NCBI GenBank assembly: GCA_037893225.1
Contig: JAZGUH010000372.1
Coordinates: 124,001-188,000 of the forward strand
DNA length: 64,000 bases
Source: Hippasteria phrygiana
Lineage: Eukaryota; Echinodermata; Asteroidea; Valvatida; Goniasteridae
Direction of reading: 5' to 3'
Part shown: piece after piece, positions 1-23,487 of the stretch
Layout: every line of letters begins with the position of its first letter
Numbering within the stretch: position 1 is the stretch's first letter
The notes under the pieces: model-generated
Seen by the model: only the letters and a program-made list of their open reading frames with translations
Databases searched by the model: none
What the model was told of the DNA's origin: nothing
Program-made: the position numbers and the translations under genes

Positions 1-345
1 ACCTCCAAACGCGGACGTCCCATTGTTCCTCTTTGTTTATACTCTAACTTTTTCGGAAGGCCTCCATAGGTTTTGTACACACTTCCAATCGCGGACGTAT
101 GCTGGGAATCGCGGACGATATTGTTCTCTTTTGTTCTCTGGCATTTTTCGTCGGCGGTTTGAATACACCAACGCGCCCACTATGCCGAGATGTAGAACAA
201 AGAGCTATATACTCTAATAGCTTTTTTTCACGTTCTGCCTCTCTTTGGAACTCCTTACCCAGTAGTTGTTTCCCTCCATACTATGACCTGCATGCCCTCT
301 TTTAAGAGGAATATCAGTTCCTTCCTCCGGCTTTCCTGATTTCTT
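1..345 (+). mobile_element. LINE ORF2 C-terminal fragment (decayed)
   Basis: Between about 175 and 345 the plus strand encodes the end of a non-LTR retrotransposon reverse-transcriptase polyprotein, with the family's typical SASLWNSLPSS segment about 25 residues before the stop. The frame breaks near position 300, where one frame ends at HALF and the next continues with KRNISSFL. Sequence left of 175 looks like the same element in broken frames. A different part of a similar LINE lies at 11240-11545 in the homologous intron of the downstream esterase copy, so the LINE may predate the duplication. Pseudogene; clade not resolved. Confidence 0.55.
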
Positions 346-502
346 CTTCTTCTTCTTCTTTGTAGCCCTTTGCCCAAAGTGGCGTTTTGGCCTTGCTTGG
401 GGTGATACTCCATTAAAAATAATGTTGACAGTGATTGCTGGACTAACTTTGCACTGATGCTGGCTATAGGCCATCAGCCTGAGGGGTTGGTCGGTATCAA
501 AT

Positions 503-780
503 GAGATTTTTGGCAAGGTATGCACCCCTGTAGTTGGAAAATATGTGATAGCCTTGCAGCGGTGGCAGCTTTTTAGGTTTTATCACCCTTTTTTTTTTTT
601 AATTGGCGCCAAAATGCTTGTTACCATGTATAATAATCCGGTAACAAGCATATTAGCGGCCATTTTAAAGGGAAAAAATTAAAAAGTGTTAACACCCAAA
701 AAGCTGCCACCGCTCACGCTGCAATGCTATCACACATTTTCCAACTCTAGGTGTGCATACCTTGCCAGACATCGCTATGA
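503..780. mobile_element. Foldback (MITE-like) element, copy A
   Basis: Two arms of roughly 125-130 bases (about 508-636 and 645-772) are imperfect reverse complements around a centre near 640. The innermost parts read ATGCTTGTTACC and GGTAACAAGCAT, and the outer parts share GGCAAGGTATGCAC. It has no coding capacity. The right arm and centre recur at 11555-11765 in the duplicated unit. Confidence 0.7.
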
Positions 781-1103
781 GCATTACTCCTCTCGCGTTC
801 TTTAATTTGAGTCGCATGCGCATTTTGGCAAGTTGTAAACACCCTGTTGGTCGAAGCTGCGTCGAGCGCGTGCGTCTAACACGCACGCGAGCGCCTCGCC
901 ACCGCAGTAAATGTTTCTAATTTTGGTCGCCGGATTAGTCTATAGTTCGAACCGATATATGTAATGTACTAGGTACGTTACGAATCAATATCCGGTAAAC
1001 CAATAGTCCTTGATCAAACTTGTTCTAAGACGCAGTAGCGCCTTTTGCTACTGCCTACATGTATGTACAAAAGACAAAGTTAAATTTAATGGGCAACACA
1101 AAC

Positions 1104-6053
<4,950 letters not shown>

Positions 6054-6116
6054 TTCTTTTCAGTATTTTACCGATTCCACGTATAATTCTGACGGCACTG
6101 TCTGCATTAGTGATTG

Positions 6117-6159
6117 TATAAATAGTATCTAGCAACGCTCTTTGACCATGCTTTGACCA
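6117..6159 (-). promoter_or_regulatory. Candidate TATA-like motif and TGGTCA direct repeat upstream of esterase copy A
   Basis: TATAAATA (plus-strand reading, 6117-6124) lies about 65-70 bases 5' of the start codon and is conserved in copy B at 17771-17778. Just upstream, minus-strand TGGTCA occurs twice with a 5-base gap (6143-6148 and 6154-6159), the spacing of a DR5 nuclear-receptor site. Copy B has one half-site. Function is inferred only. Confidence 0.3.
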
Positions 6160-6383
6160 AGAGACACACCAGAGCTAGTTCCGATAGGACGACTGCCATG
6201 CGCCACTGTCTAATATGGTAAAAATGTACAATCACTGAACGAGTTCTTGCTGGTTGGTCTACTCTCTCAAATCGCCCCGATGTTTTCAACGATGCATTAG
6301 TTTATCCTAACCCCGTTTCGAGTGACCATCACCGCCTTGTACTTCAGCCTCCGAATTACCCCACCCCAACAACATAGAAAAAG

Positions 6384-6436
6384 GGATTCACTCTTTTGGA
6401 GAGTGAGTTTTCCACTCTTTTACATTAAGAGAGTAG
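6384..6436. mobile_element. Solo right arm of a foldback MITE, copy A
   Basis: Matches the right arm of the complete foldback at 17903-18145. The left arm and centre are replaced by about 120 unrelated bases (6260-6383). Confidence 0.6.
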
Positions 6437-6489
6437 TCTAGATTATTTTTCAGTGATTGCCCAAGTCTAGATTTTTTTTAATCAGTGAT

Positions 6490-7447
6490 TGCCCTGGTAC
6501 GGTCTTGGTTCAAGACGACAGTGATCGATAATGGATCGTGTAGCGCCGCCATCCGTTCCATACAGTGCGCCCTCTGACGGTACGATTAGAATAACTCATG
6601 GGCTCGCACAATCTTCTTGGGAATCCTGCAAAATGTGGGCGCGGCTGTAATATGCAAATAAGTTTGTTTGTGTTAATTTTCATAACCTTCGAACAACATG
6701 GCGCGTCAAGCAGTCGGCGACCCCATGACATCATACGCGGCGATAGGTTTGTGGGAAGAAACCGAAGATCGTATGTATACGCGTAGCCGAGTAGTTTTAT
6801 ACTAAGATCTAAGGAACATAAACATGCAAAACATATTTCTCTGTTAAATAAACGTGACACTGATGGTTTTATTGGGGATATCGTTGGGGGTTATACTTCT
6901 GCATCACATCACAGTAATACTCAAAAGCACTGTCGAGAATCACGGACGCATTTTTCAAAGTGAAATTCGTACTATGAAATTAAGTTCAATATATAGTATA
7001 TGATGGTTTTAAATATCCCTATTTCCATTCATATTTGCCCCAACCACTCTTTTCTACGTATTTGCCCCAACCTCTCTAACTGGATGTAAGATTCGCCAGC
7101 CCATGAGTAGCCTAGCTCGTACCCCGATTGTACTGATGAGACATATACGGCTCCCGGACTGCAAGAATTCCCGCCCTCGATCGGCTGCTAAAAGAGGCCT
7201 CGGGGTCTTGCTAAAAACAAACGAATTAATACTGGCCCTGAGCGTCCTTCTTCAGCACCTCGTCGGTCAGGCTTTATCCAAAGCCAATTAAATTGAGAGG
7301 TTTTGTCATGTATGATACTTCTAGGCTGCGACGAGTGATTTTGAAATTGGAGGCGAATTAGTTGTTATTGAAATCAAAACAGAGAGGCACAGGTTCAAAA
7401 ATTTAGTGTTTACCGAACCCAGTCGGTAAACACACCATGAAAAACAC
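6490..7447. other. Copy A-specific segment of unknown origin
   Basis: About 950 bases are present here and absent between the matching flanks in copy B (near 18205-18228). I see no terminal inverted repeats, no convincing coding frame and no RNA gene. An ATGCAAAT octamer lies at about 6652. It may be an insertion here or a deletion in B. Confidence 0.5.
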
Positions 7448-7720
7448 AAACTTCTGTGGTTGTCCGTCCCGCACGACAGCGCGCTCTTTTATCTTGTGGC
7501 CTTATCGGCATGTTGAATAACATGTTAAAGCGTGTGTGGGGAACCGTTGTGAGTTGTGGACAATTAAATCATCTTCTGTCCTGTAAATTTCTTTAAATTG
7601 AAAGCCTCTTTGAAATGCATTACTGAGTTTAATTCGTAATAGTTAATTGCAGTATGGTTTGTCGCCTTGTTAATTGCTGGTTTTTTTTTTTTTATTCATT
7701 TCATCTTCTGTGTTTGAAAT
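7448..7720. repeat. Right end of segmental duplication unit A
   Basis: This matches 18228-18480 closely (for example GACAGCGCGCTCT and TTAATTCGT...AGTTAATTGCAGTATGG). Similarity stops just after a T-run near 7690 and 18475, which marks the outer edge of the duplication. Confidence 0.7.
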
Positions 7721-7970
7721 TATCGCTGTTTTTGTTTCCAGTCAGTGTTTTTTTTATGTATTTATGTATTTATTAATTTTTTTATTTTAATTAATTAATT
7801 AATCTAATTTATTTATTTTTTTGCTAGAAGGCCGTGGAACATTTTCAAAATGACAGAACTAAGGACAACATTGATAGTAATTTAGTGAATGTACAGCGCT
7901 AAAAGTTCCATTCCGGGCCCTTCGAGATACTGTAGGTAGTGATACTCAAAGAATATTGTATTCACACGTA
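7721..7970. other. AT-rich intergenic stretch
   Basis: Composed of T-runs and ATTTATTTA/TTAATTAA words; no gene or element edge is seen. Confidence 0.5.
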
Positions 7971-8690
7971 CACAAAATGTCAGTAATATTTCATTTCATT
8001 CATTAACTGAAGTGCGTTCAGAGATACAGGCCTTTAAACACAAAAAGTGCAAAGAAATCAAATAGAAGTAATTTTTATCAACATTTATTTTTTTATCTGT
8101 ATTCATCAATGTTAATGTTTCTGAAAATAAGTTATGAAAATATAGATATAACGGAAGCCAATCTGCCCAATCAACCAAAAACAAAAAAAAGATCACTTAT
8201 GTGAAGATTTTTTCGCCCGCTTCACATAGAACAGCCCTGTGTGTGTTTTCACATAATGCATGTGGAAGGACTTTTGAAACATTTTATGGATACGCTGAAA
8301 AATTACAACCGCAAGAAACAGAACAATTGAAGGAATGATTTCCAAGTGTATGTAAACTTTCGGCTACAATAAGCCAGTTCGGTATTTCAACTGCGCATGT
8401 GCATAATGACATTTTATCCCTAATGACCCGCATGACCTAACGCGCGCGTGCGAACGCAAAAGGTGGTCGCATAATGCGCACGTGTTAAATTCAGTCAGAA
8501 TGGGCGTTCACGTAAGATGGTGTGACATTACGTCAGCAATTTTATCCCGAATAACCTTTGACCTTTGAGATACCAAACTGGCTTATTGTAGGTTGATACC
8601 AGTGGCGTAACTGCGGGGTTACATTAATAATACCAGGTATTTATAAAGCTAGCTGCTTTGCCAAAGGATTCAAAGCACATTTTCGTCGTA
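7971..8690. repeat. Interspersed repeat, copy 1 (with empty TTAA site)
   Basis: Nearly identical to 23955-25195, beginning TTAACTGAAGTGCG in the distal copy and ending near CTTTGCCAAAGGATTC. Both contain the MITE described next. This copy has a single TTAA at 8634-8637 where the other carries a 583-base insertion. Confidence 0.75.
8367..8588. mobile_element. MITE with CAATAAGCCAG ends, copy 1
   Basis: 222 bases with terminal inverted repeats CAATAAGCCAGTTCGGTAT and ATACCAAACTGGCTTATTG, flanked by TA on both sides, as for Tc1/mariner-type elements. Further copies are at 24302-24525 and 30280-30499. Confidence 0.8.
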
Positions 8691-9409
8691 GTACATGTAG
8701 TTGCTAGGTTGACTGCGCACGGAGCGTGTAATTTCGTGGTTTACTGTCTTTGAGCTTCATTTCATGTCAAAACAAGGCTTATTATGGCTCCAGTACTACT
8801 TAAGAAGGTTATATAGCGCGGGTTAGGATTGACCAGCAGCAAACAAATGAGACTTTAAATTTAAACTGATATTTTATCTGCACTTTTATGAAATAGATTA
8901 CGATAATCGCAACTTTTAAATGTTGCCATATTCCACCCGTTACGGGATGTCAGGTGACAAAATAATTTGTGACTATACCAACCCCCAAAATGTGACTGTC
9001 TAATGAGATAATAATCCTAAACAACCAAACACTAATGCAAAATTGAAATGAATGTCGTCTCATGACTGCCCTCTCCTTTCTTTAGATTTTATGTTTTAGA
9101 AATATGACGATTTTTTTTCGAGGTTGTGATATGATCAACCCAGAGATCGGTCACCTTCACGAAATTGCATTCGTAAACATTATTTGGACATACAATAACG
9201 ACATATAATGTTATGCAATGCATATTGCCCCATCAGACCTACATAAGATTGGAAAATTAGAATTGAATATTCTACTCGGCAGGTACTATTTTGAAAATCT
9301 GTAATTTGGACCTCTGCAGCCGAAAGACTTGTTACTGAGAATCACTAATGGGGTGAAATGCTGCTCTAAATCAATCGGACAACATGTTTTAGCAATAGCG
9401 TAGCGAGAA
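8691..9409. other. Intergenic stretch downstream of esterase copy B
   Basis: No coding frame, RNA gene or element edge could be supported here. Confidence 0.4.
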
Positions 9410-9415
9410 TTTATT
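9410..9415 (-). terminator. Polyadenylation signal AATAAA of esterase copy B
   Basis: AATAAA on the minus strand, 70 bases past the stop of the proposed exon 8. No equivalent hexamer is visible between the exon 7 stop and exon 8, which favours the longer transcript. Confidence 0.5.
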
Positions 9416-9484
9416 TAGCGTGTTGAGCTTTATGACATTGTTTCTTGCAGCCATCGCTCCACCAGCCGGACGAGTCTTCTATTC

Positions 9485-17706
<8,222 letters not shown>

Positions 17707-17770
17707 TTCTTTTGAGTATTTCACCGATTCCACGTGTATCTTCTCACGGCACTGTCTGCATTAGTGATTG

Positions 17771-17778
17771 TATAAATA
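17771..17778 (-). promoter_or_regulatory. TATA-like motif upstream of esterase copy B
   Basis: TATAAATA (plus reading), 65 bases 5' of the start codon and conserved in copy A. The transcription start is not known. Confidence 0.3.
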
Positions 17779-17902
17779 GTATCTAGCAACGCTCTTTGAC
17801 CAAGAGACACATCAGAGCTTGTTACGATAGGACGACTGCCCATGCGCCACTGTCTAATATGGTAAAAATGTACAATCACTGAACGAGTTCTTGCAGGTTG
17901 GT

Positions 17903-18145
17903 CTACTCTCTTAATGTAAAGGAGTGAAAAACTCACCCTCCAAAAGAGTAAATCCCTTCTCAAACCACTTTTTTAGAGTTGTCCCTTATAATGGCACCTG
18001 AAAGAGTGGAAATTTCACTCTTTTGGAGTGGTTTTCACTCTTTTCGAGTGGTTTTTTATAAGAGATTCACTTTTTTGGAGTGGTTTGAGAAGAGATTCAC
18101 TCTTTTGGAGAGTGAGTTTTTCACTCTTTTACATTAAGAGAGTAG
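17903..18145. mobile_element. Foldback MITE with CTACTCTCTTAATGTAAA arms
   Basis: 243 bases. The first and last 50 or so bases are near-perfect reverse complements (CTACTCTCTTAATGTAAA...). The centre repeats CACTCTTTT/AAAAGAGTG words. Only the right arm survives in copy A at 6384-6436. Confidence 0.78.
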
Positions 18146-18656
18146 TCTACATTATTTTTCAGTGATTGCCCAAGTCTAGATTATTTTTAATCAGTGATTG
18201 CCCAAGCTAGACTTTTCTCAAGTCGGAATTCTGTGGTTGTTTCCGCTATGGTCCGTCCCGCGCGACAGCGCGCTCTCTTATGGCCTTATCGGCATGTCGA
18301 ATAACATGTTGAAGCGTGTGTGAAGAACATGTGAGTTGTGGACAATTAAATCATGTTCTGTCCTGTAAATTTCTTTAAATTGAAAGCCCCTTTGAAATTC
18401 ATAACTGAGTTTAATTCGTGATAGTTAATTGCAGTATGGTTTGTCGCCTTAATTGTTAATTGCTGGTTTTTTTTTTTATTCATTCTAGTTCGTCTGTGTT
18501 TGAATCTATTTGGTCAAATGGTGCCGGTGTCATCCGACTCCATGAATATCCGACTCCTCTTCCCTATTATTGGTTAAACCGACTCACGTGACCAAACACT
18601 CTCCCAATTATCGATATTATCGATCACTTTGCATGTGCAATGCCACCGCATTTCAT

Positions 18657-19093
18657 GGGCATTTCTCAAAATATGACTTGGGCTTCGGCTTCGGCTTCGC
18701 ATTATTTTAGGTCCCCAGATTTGGCAAGATCTTGGAAACTGTTGTTGCTACATGTACATGTACATCTACATCAAATGGGGCTGGGGAATAGCTGGGGCAT
18801 TTCTCAAACCCCTGGCTTTGGCTCGGGCTTCGGCTTCGTGTAATTTTATGTCCCCAGATTTGGCAAGATATTGGACACTGTTTTTGCTATATGTACATCA
18901 ACATCTTATATTTTAATCTAGAGCCTGAGCCTGAGCCTGAGCCTGTTTATTTATTTATGCATTCAAGGCTTCAGATTGGCAATGGGGCTGGGGAAAAGTT
19001 GGAGACGAAGCCCAAGCCCAAGCTAGGGTTTGAGAAACCCCCCAAGCAAGAGACGAAGCCGAAGCTCAAGCCGAAGTCATTTTGAGAAACGCC
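18657..19093. mobile_element. Foldback element with GGCTTC-repeat arms
   Basis: The left end GGGCATTTCTCAAAATATGA plus GGCTTCGGCTTC pairs with the right end GAAGCCGAAG...GAGAAACGCCC. Inside, a segment of about 88 bases is tandemly duplicated (18657-18745 and 18797-18885, both with GTCCCCAGATTTGGCAAGAT). A (GAGCCT)4 tract is at 18922-18945. Confidence 0.65.
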
Positions 19094-19431
19094 CATAACT
19101 TTTATATTGACGAACTATTGAGGGCGCCTTTGTAGCTAGACGTCTACGACGTCTGCTGCTTACTCTGCTCGAGCGCTCACTGGTGTCATGGAGCTGTGAA
19201 GTCGTAGTTTTGGCTGGCAAAGTTGCCGGAGTTTGACACAGGTTTGTAGGTGTTTTTTTTGGGGGGGAAATAATAGCAATACAGAGCAATAATACTTTAG
19301 TAAAAACCACAGGCAATATAGCATGGTCCAGCTGGTAAAACGTTCGTTTTTGAAATTATCTTGTATACAAAAAAATGTTTCTGCTGGAGGAATAGGGCAA
19401 AATGTTATTTGAAATACCCGCAAGTGGGAGA

Positions 19432-19531
19432 CTAGCCCTTTTTACTAATTACTATGCCCCGCCGCATGGCGCACGATCCCGAGTAGACTCACGCGTGAGT
19501 CTACTCGTGCGGCGGGGCATTATAGGGCTAG
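19432..19531. repeat. Hairpin of about 100 bases
   Basis: CTAGCCC...ATGCCCCGCCGCA on the left is mirrored by TGCGGCGGGGCAT...GGGCTAG. A perfect inner stem GAGTAGACTCACGCGTGAGT closes the centre. Confidence 0.8.
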
Positions 19532-19712
19532 CTAGGGGGAGACATAGGTCGACAGTGGCGGTTATTTTGCCGGCAATTTTGCCCAGGCAAAAGTTTGACT
19601 CAATGACTGGCAGTTCTCTTTGAGTTTGATTGGTTATTATCTAAAACAATTTCTTGGACAGTTTCCCCTTAACTTATTACTATTTATTAGGCTTAAGTTG
19701 AAAAAAAAGGCG

Positions 19713-20630
19713 TGATTATTTTGCCGTGAACCAGCATCAAATTCGTAGGCCTAGGCCTGCCTACGTGAGCTATTTGATCGGCACGGCACTGAACACGATG
19801 CGCAGTGAATGTTTTTGGGAAGTTAAAACATTTTACAATAACATTAACAATTTAAGTCTGGTTCATTGTTGTTCTGACTTCGTATTCACAAGATGGGAAT
19901 CACTCAATCAGACCAAATGTATTTTCGGATTTTATTTTCCATCAGAAAAAGAAAATGCTTGATGTCTGCAATTAAATCGGGGGTTTGATTTTTAGTCAAA
20001 GCAATAATTACTTATTTTGCAAAAGAAAAGAGAAAAAAAACGTGGCATAGCACGGCATCAAGGTCAAACCCATACGGGGCATGGCAGCACTGCCACTTTC
20101 GAGCGCTTTCTAGCAAGGAGCGTTTACCACTCGGCCATTTGCCGACTCGACAGATGGGGCAGTTTATTGTTTTATGAATATAAACTGAGCGCACCAAGAA
20201 ACAACTGACTGCGCATGGATTTCACGGCTGAACAGCAGAAGCAAGCAAGACTGGTTCACCGCAAAAAAACGAAGTGTTTATAGGCATGTTCATCAAGGTA
20301 TATATAACAATAAACTGTCTGTCTAGTCGGCAAATGGCCGAGTGTTTAATGCTCCAGTCGCAAAAATAAGAATTGCTTTTACTGAAAATCAAACATTGAT
20401 TTAATTGCAGATACGCATTTTCTTCTGGAGGATTTGTTTGAAGGAAAATATAGTCTGAAATTGCATTGGTCTGATTCCCATCTCATGAATACGAAGTCAG
20501 AACGACAACGAAGGCATGGAATTGGACGAAATTCGTTATGGTAAAAATTTCTCAAAAACACTCACTGTGCACGTTCATGCAGTGCCATGCCAGTCAATAA
20601 GCTGATGCCGGTTCACGACAAAATAACCAC
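19713..20630. mobile_element. Large foldback element with tRNA-like inner arms
   Basis: The outer arms (about 19713-19985 and 20390-20630) are imperfect reverse complements, starting GTGATTATTTTGCCGTGAACC on the left. Inner inverted segments (about 20130-20175 and 20310-20350) contain, on one strand or the other, GTCGGCAAATGGCCGAGTG, which resembles the D-arm/A-box of a Leu- or Ser-type tRNA. At 20045-20160 (minus strand) this continues to a weak B-box-like GGTTTGACCTT. No functional tRNA can be folded by eye. No protein frame. Confidence 0.6.
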
Positions 20631-20840
20631 AAAATAAGTCCACAGCTCACAAAACCTGCAAAAGAAAAAAATTGCCAAAGAAATACAATTTGAAATTGCA
20701 GCCTCCATCTACATGTATTAGAGACAAAATCAGCTTGAACAAATGAGGTCTAGTTGTCTAACTCCGATCAGTGAACACATCACTGATATTAACCAATCAG
20801 AGAAGACAACCACCAAACATCATTTCGGAACATTTTGCGA

Positions 20841-21240
20841 AAAGATTTTACTTTAATACCCCCCCACCAAAATCGGTCAAGAAAAGCAAAATCTTGGAAA
20901 ATAACCAACCCTCCTCGATAACAACTGTCTATAAAACATGTGGCACAACCTGTTATTTCAAGATTTATTTCTGCAAAATCTGTAAAAAATTACGAAGAAA
21001 TCAACATGTATGTGAACACTTTGAGTGACTATACATGGTGCCAACTGCCAAGAACTTCTAACACAGAAAACACAAACTTTCTTCCCCTATATTGCACGAA
21101 AATGTCCCAACAAAATTCTCAAAATTAAAGGTTGTGCCAAGTGTTTATACAATTATGAACACAAATGGATGGTTATTTTCCAAGATTTGGTGTTTCTAAC
21201 CGATTTTGGTGGGGGGGGTATAATAAAGTAAAACCTTTCC
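20841..21240. mobile_element. Inverted-end element (TTTACTTTAATACCCCCC), copy 1
   Basis: About 400 bases whose ends, each about 60 bases, are inverted repeats: TTTACTTTAATACCCCCCC, then CCAAAATCGGTCAAGAA, and the reverse at the right. A second copy in opposite orientation is at 39546-39933. Short open frames inside are not supported as genes. Confidence 0.75.
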
Positions 21241-22017
21241 CATTTTGCATGTGCCTGCAAAAATAATCAAAATATCCTCTTCCTTAATTAGTACAACATA
21301 AACGAGGCCAAGCTCTGTTTTCTTCATTATAGAAAACCTTTAGGCTGAAATTACGAGAGAACAAGGCATCAAATTAAGAATGTCCGGCATTGGCCTCGGT
21401 ACATGTTTGATGTGAGGTAATGTACGAAGAGAAAGGAGGGAAGCACGTAATAATAACCTAGGTACAAATAGGGTACAAAGCATGAATGTGACAGCAGTCG
21501 ATAGACTTGGAGTGTTCTTTATAATCCCAAAACTTTCTCTTCACTTTTTGTAGCTACATGTGTACCATGTAGAATGCAGAATACAGAAGAGATGGTAAAT
21601 GGTATTACTACACCTCATAAATATTCATGAGCAAATTGGAGCACGTCATTGGCACATTCCGCCGCGCGTCCGGGAAGTAAAAATGATACGCTGCCAGGTG
21701 ACGTCATCCCGGTGAGTATCCAGCTCGCTGCCGTGCGGTATTTTTTTCTGGTAGCACCAAAAATTCCCTCTGGAACCCGCCTCGTAAACATGTAGTCTAT
21801 GGCATGTAATCTTTACGGAACCAGTCTGTTGTTTGTAGTCCTTGTAAATACTGCAGTAAAGGCACATTAAAGAGTGTTGGCACCAGACTTTTTCAACCCC
21901 ATGACACACGGAACTACTCTGCAGCCGAGCTAAAAAACAACAATGACGTCTACGAGTAACGTAAGATTACCGTGATTGATTTCCGTCATTTCCGTCATAT
22001 TTATGAGGTGTAGTAAA
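21241..22017. other. Intergenic stretch
   Basis: No gene, RNA or element edge could be supported here. A canonical TGACGTCA lies near 21700. Confidence 0.35.
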
Positions 22018-22143
22018 ACAAATACAGCATGGTTTATTTCTGAGAAATAGTGGGAATTACTGGTCCCTCGGTGTAGGTCAGCTCGACCTACACCTCGGGA
22101 CCAGTAATTCCCACTACTTCCCCTCAAACCATGCTGTATTTGT
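22018..22143. repeat. Near-perfect hairpin of 126 bases
   Basis: ACAAATACAGCATGGTTT at the left pairs with AAACCATGCTGTATTTGT at the right. GGGAATTACTGGTCCC and GGTGTAGGTC pair across a central GAGCTC-like turn. It directly precedes the LINE at 22154. Confidence 0.85.
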
Positions 22144-22153
22144 ATATTTGTGA

Positions 22154-22788
22154 ATGTCTAGGGCTGTTCATTTTCGAGTTCATGCCCTCATATCATCCCG
22201 TTTAGATTTCTGTAATTCGCTTCTTTATGAATTGCTGCAAAAGCAGCTTGCCCGATTACAGAAACTACAGAACGTAGCTGCTCGCATGGTTACTTTGACA
22301 AGTCGTAAAACTCACATTAATCCAGTATTGCATGCACTCCATTGGCTGCCTGTTCAATTTCGAATAGTTTTCAAGTTACTTCTGTTTATTTTCCATTGCT
22401 TACATGGTGCTGCCCCCGAATATAATTCTAATTTGGTAATTTGTTACAAACCTTCAAGGTCCCTCGGATCTTCCAATTCATCTCTGCTTGTAGTGCCTAA
22501 AACAAATAAAACATTGGGGGACCGTTCCTTTTCTCATGCTGGGCCGATATTATGGAACAAACTTCCTCAAAATATTTGTGACTGTTCCACCCTGCAAGAG
22601 TTCAACGTGCTCTGAAGACCCACCTCTTTCAAGTTGCATTCCAGTAGCTCATTTATTTGATTGTCAAGTTAATTGTGTTGTTGTAATGTCCATGTTTTCG
22701 ATTATTTGTATCTCCGTTCCCTTTGTTTTTGTTCTCTACGCCTTGAGCATCTCATTAAGGTAGACAATGGCGCATTATTAATTGCCTA

Positions 22789-22816
<28 letters not shown>
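22154..22816 (+). mobile_element. CR1/L2-type LINE, 3' fragment with ATT tail
   Basis: The open frame reads LISSRLDFCNSLLYELL, LQKLQNVAARMVT, LHWLPVQFRIVFKLLL and GPILWNKLPQ, the standard end of CR1/L2 reverse-transcriptase polyproteins. A frameshift near 22610 moves the ending LKTHLFQVAF to the next frame. The 3' UTR ends GGCGCATTATTAATTGCCTA and then an ATT microsatellite (22788-22816), the usual 3' structure of this clade. 5'-truncated, dead copy. Confidence 0.85.
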
Positions 22817-22819
<3 letters not shown>

Positions 22820-22825
22820 ACTAAT

Positions 22826-23212
22826 TCAGTATTCGGTTATTCGAAACTGGATTTGACCGAATATTCGATACTCGCCGTATCAAGTTTTTCACGCGTCAGC
22901 TGCAACTGCATGCTACGCCATTACGCCGGTGTTTTACGTGCGGCAATCGATATTATGGACTGCTCGATGGACATTTTTTTGCACGCGCCCATTGTATGGG
23001 TACGTAACGTTCTGATAAAAACTCTTAAGAAACCAAACTCCAGCCTGCGTTTTTGCAGGAATATTTGTGTACAAGTGTCAAGGGTTTTACGGACGGGAAC
23101 AAAAATCTCTCGACAAAAATGCGGCATTTGACACTGCTAGCCTCCGTAACTTTTCTATTAAAATAGCATCAGTCGTATCGATTGGTGATCGAATATTCGG
23201 GACAGCCCTACT
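22826..23212. mobile_element. hAT-like non-autonomous element, copy 1
   Basis: Shares TCAAGGGTTTTACGG, CATTTGACACTGCTA and TTTTCTATTAAAATAGCATC with copies at 44322-44782 and 60376-60850. It ends GGGACAGCCCTA, the reverse of the TAGGGCTGT start seen in copy 2. The left end is worn. It finishes about 75 bases before the first coding exon of the next gene. Confidence 0.65.
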
Positions 23213-23286
23213 GTTTTTAAAATCCGAAGTTAAGACTCACTACTGTCACCGATCTGTTTTCTCCCCCCCCCCCCCCCCCCCCCAGC

Positions 23287-23487
23287 ATGTTTTCGGCAGG
23301 AATACTCTCGGCAGGCATTGCACCGTCGGATGGCAAGACCCTCCAACACTACTTAATCAATAGCACGTGCAAGAGGGCGCCCTCCGAGCTGCCGGCAATG
23401 GAGAACAGTATTCAGGACAAGAACCCCGGACATCACATCGGCTTAAATCCCAGTACTCGGGAGTCTTGCAACCATACAACCTGCGGA
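23287..23487 (+). CDS. Unknown gene, exon 1 (coding)
   Basis: [20 protein letters not shown] onward to CNHTTCG, 67 codons. The exon follows a 20-base C-run and CAG that could be an acceptor, so the first ATG may be internal to a longer protein. The donor GTAAGT is strong. Confidence 0.65.

Noticed and set aside
7125..7160. CTGATGAG core suggesting a hammerhead ribozyme
   Set aside because: No GAAA box at a suitable distance and no matching stems; a chance octamer.
22154..22615. Independent protein-coding gene of 153 codons
   Set aside because: Its sequence is the C-terminal end of a CR1/L2 LINE polyprotein with a frameshift and ATT tail.
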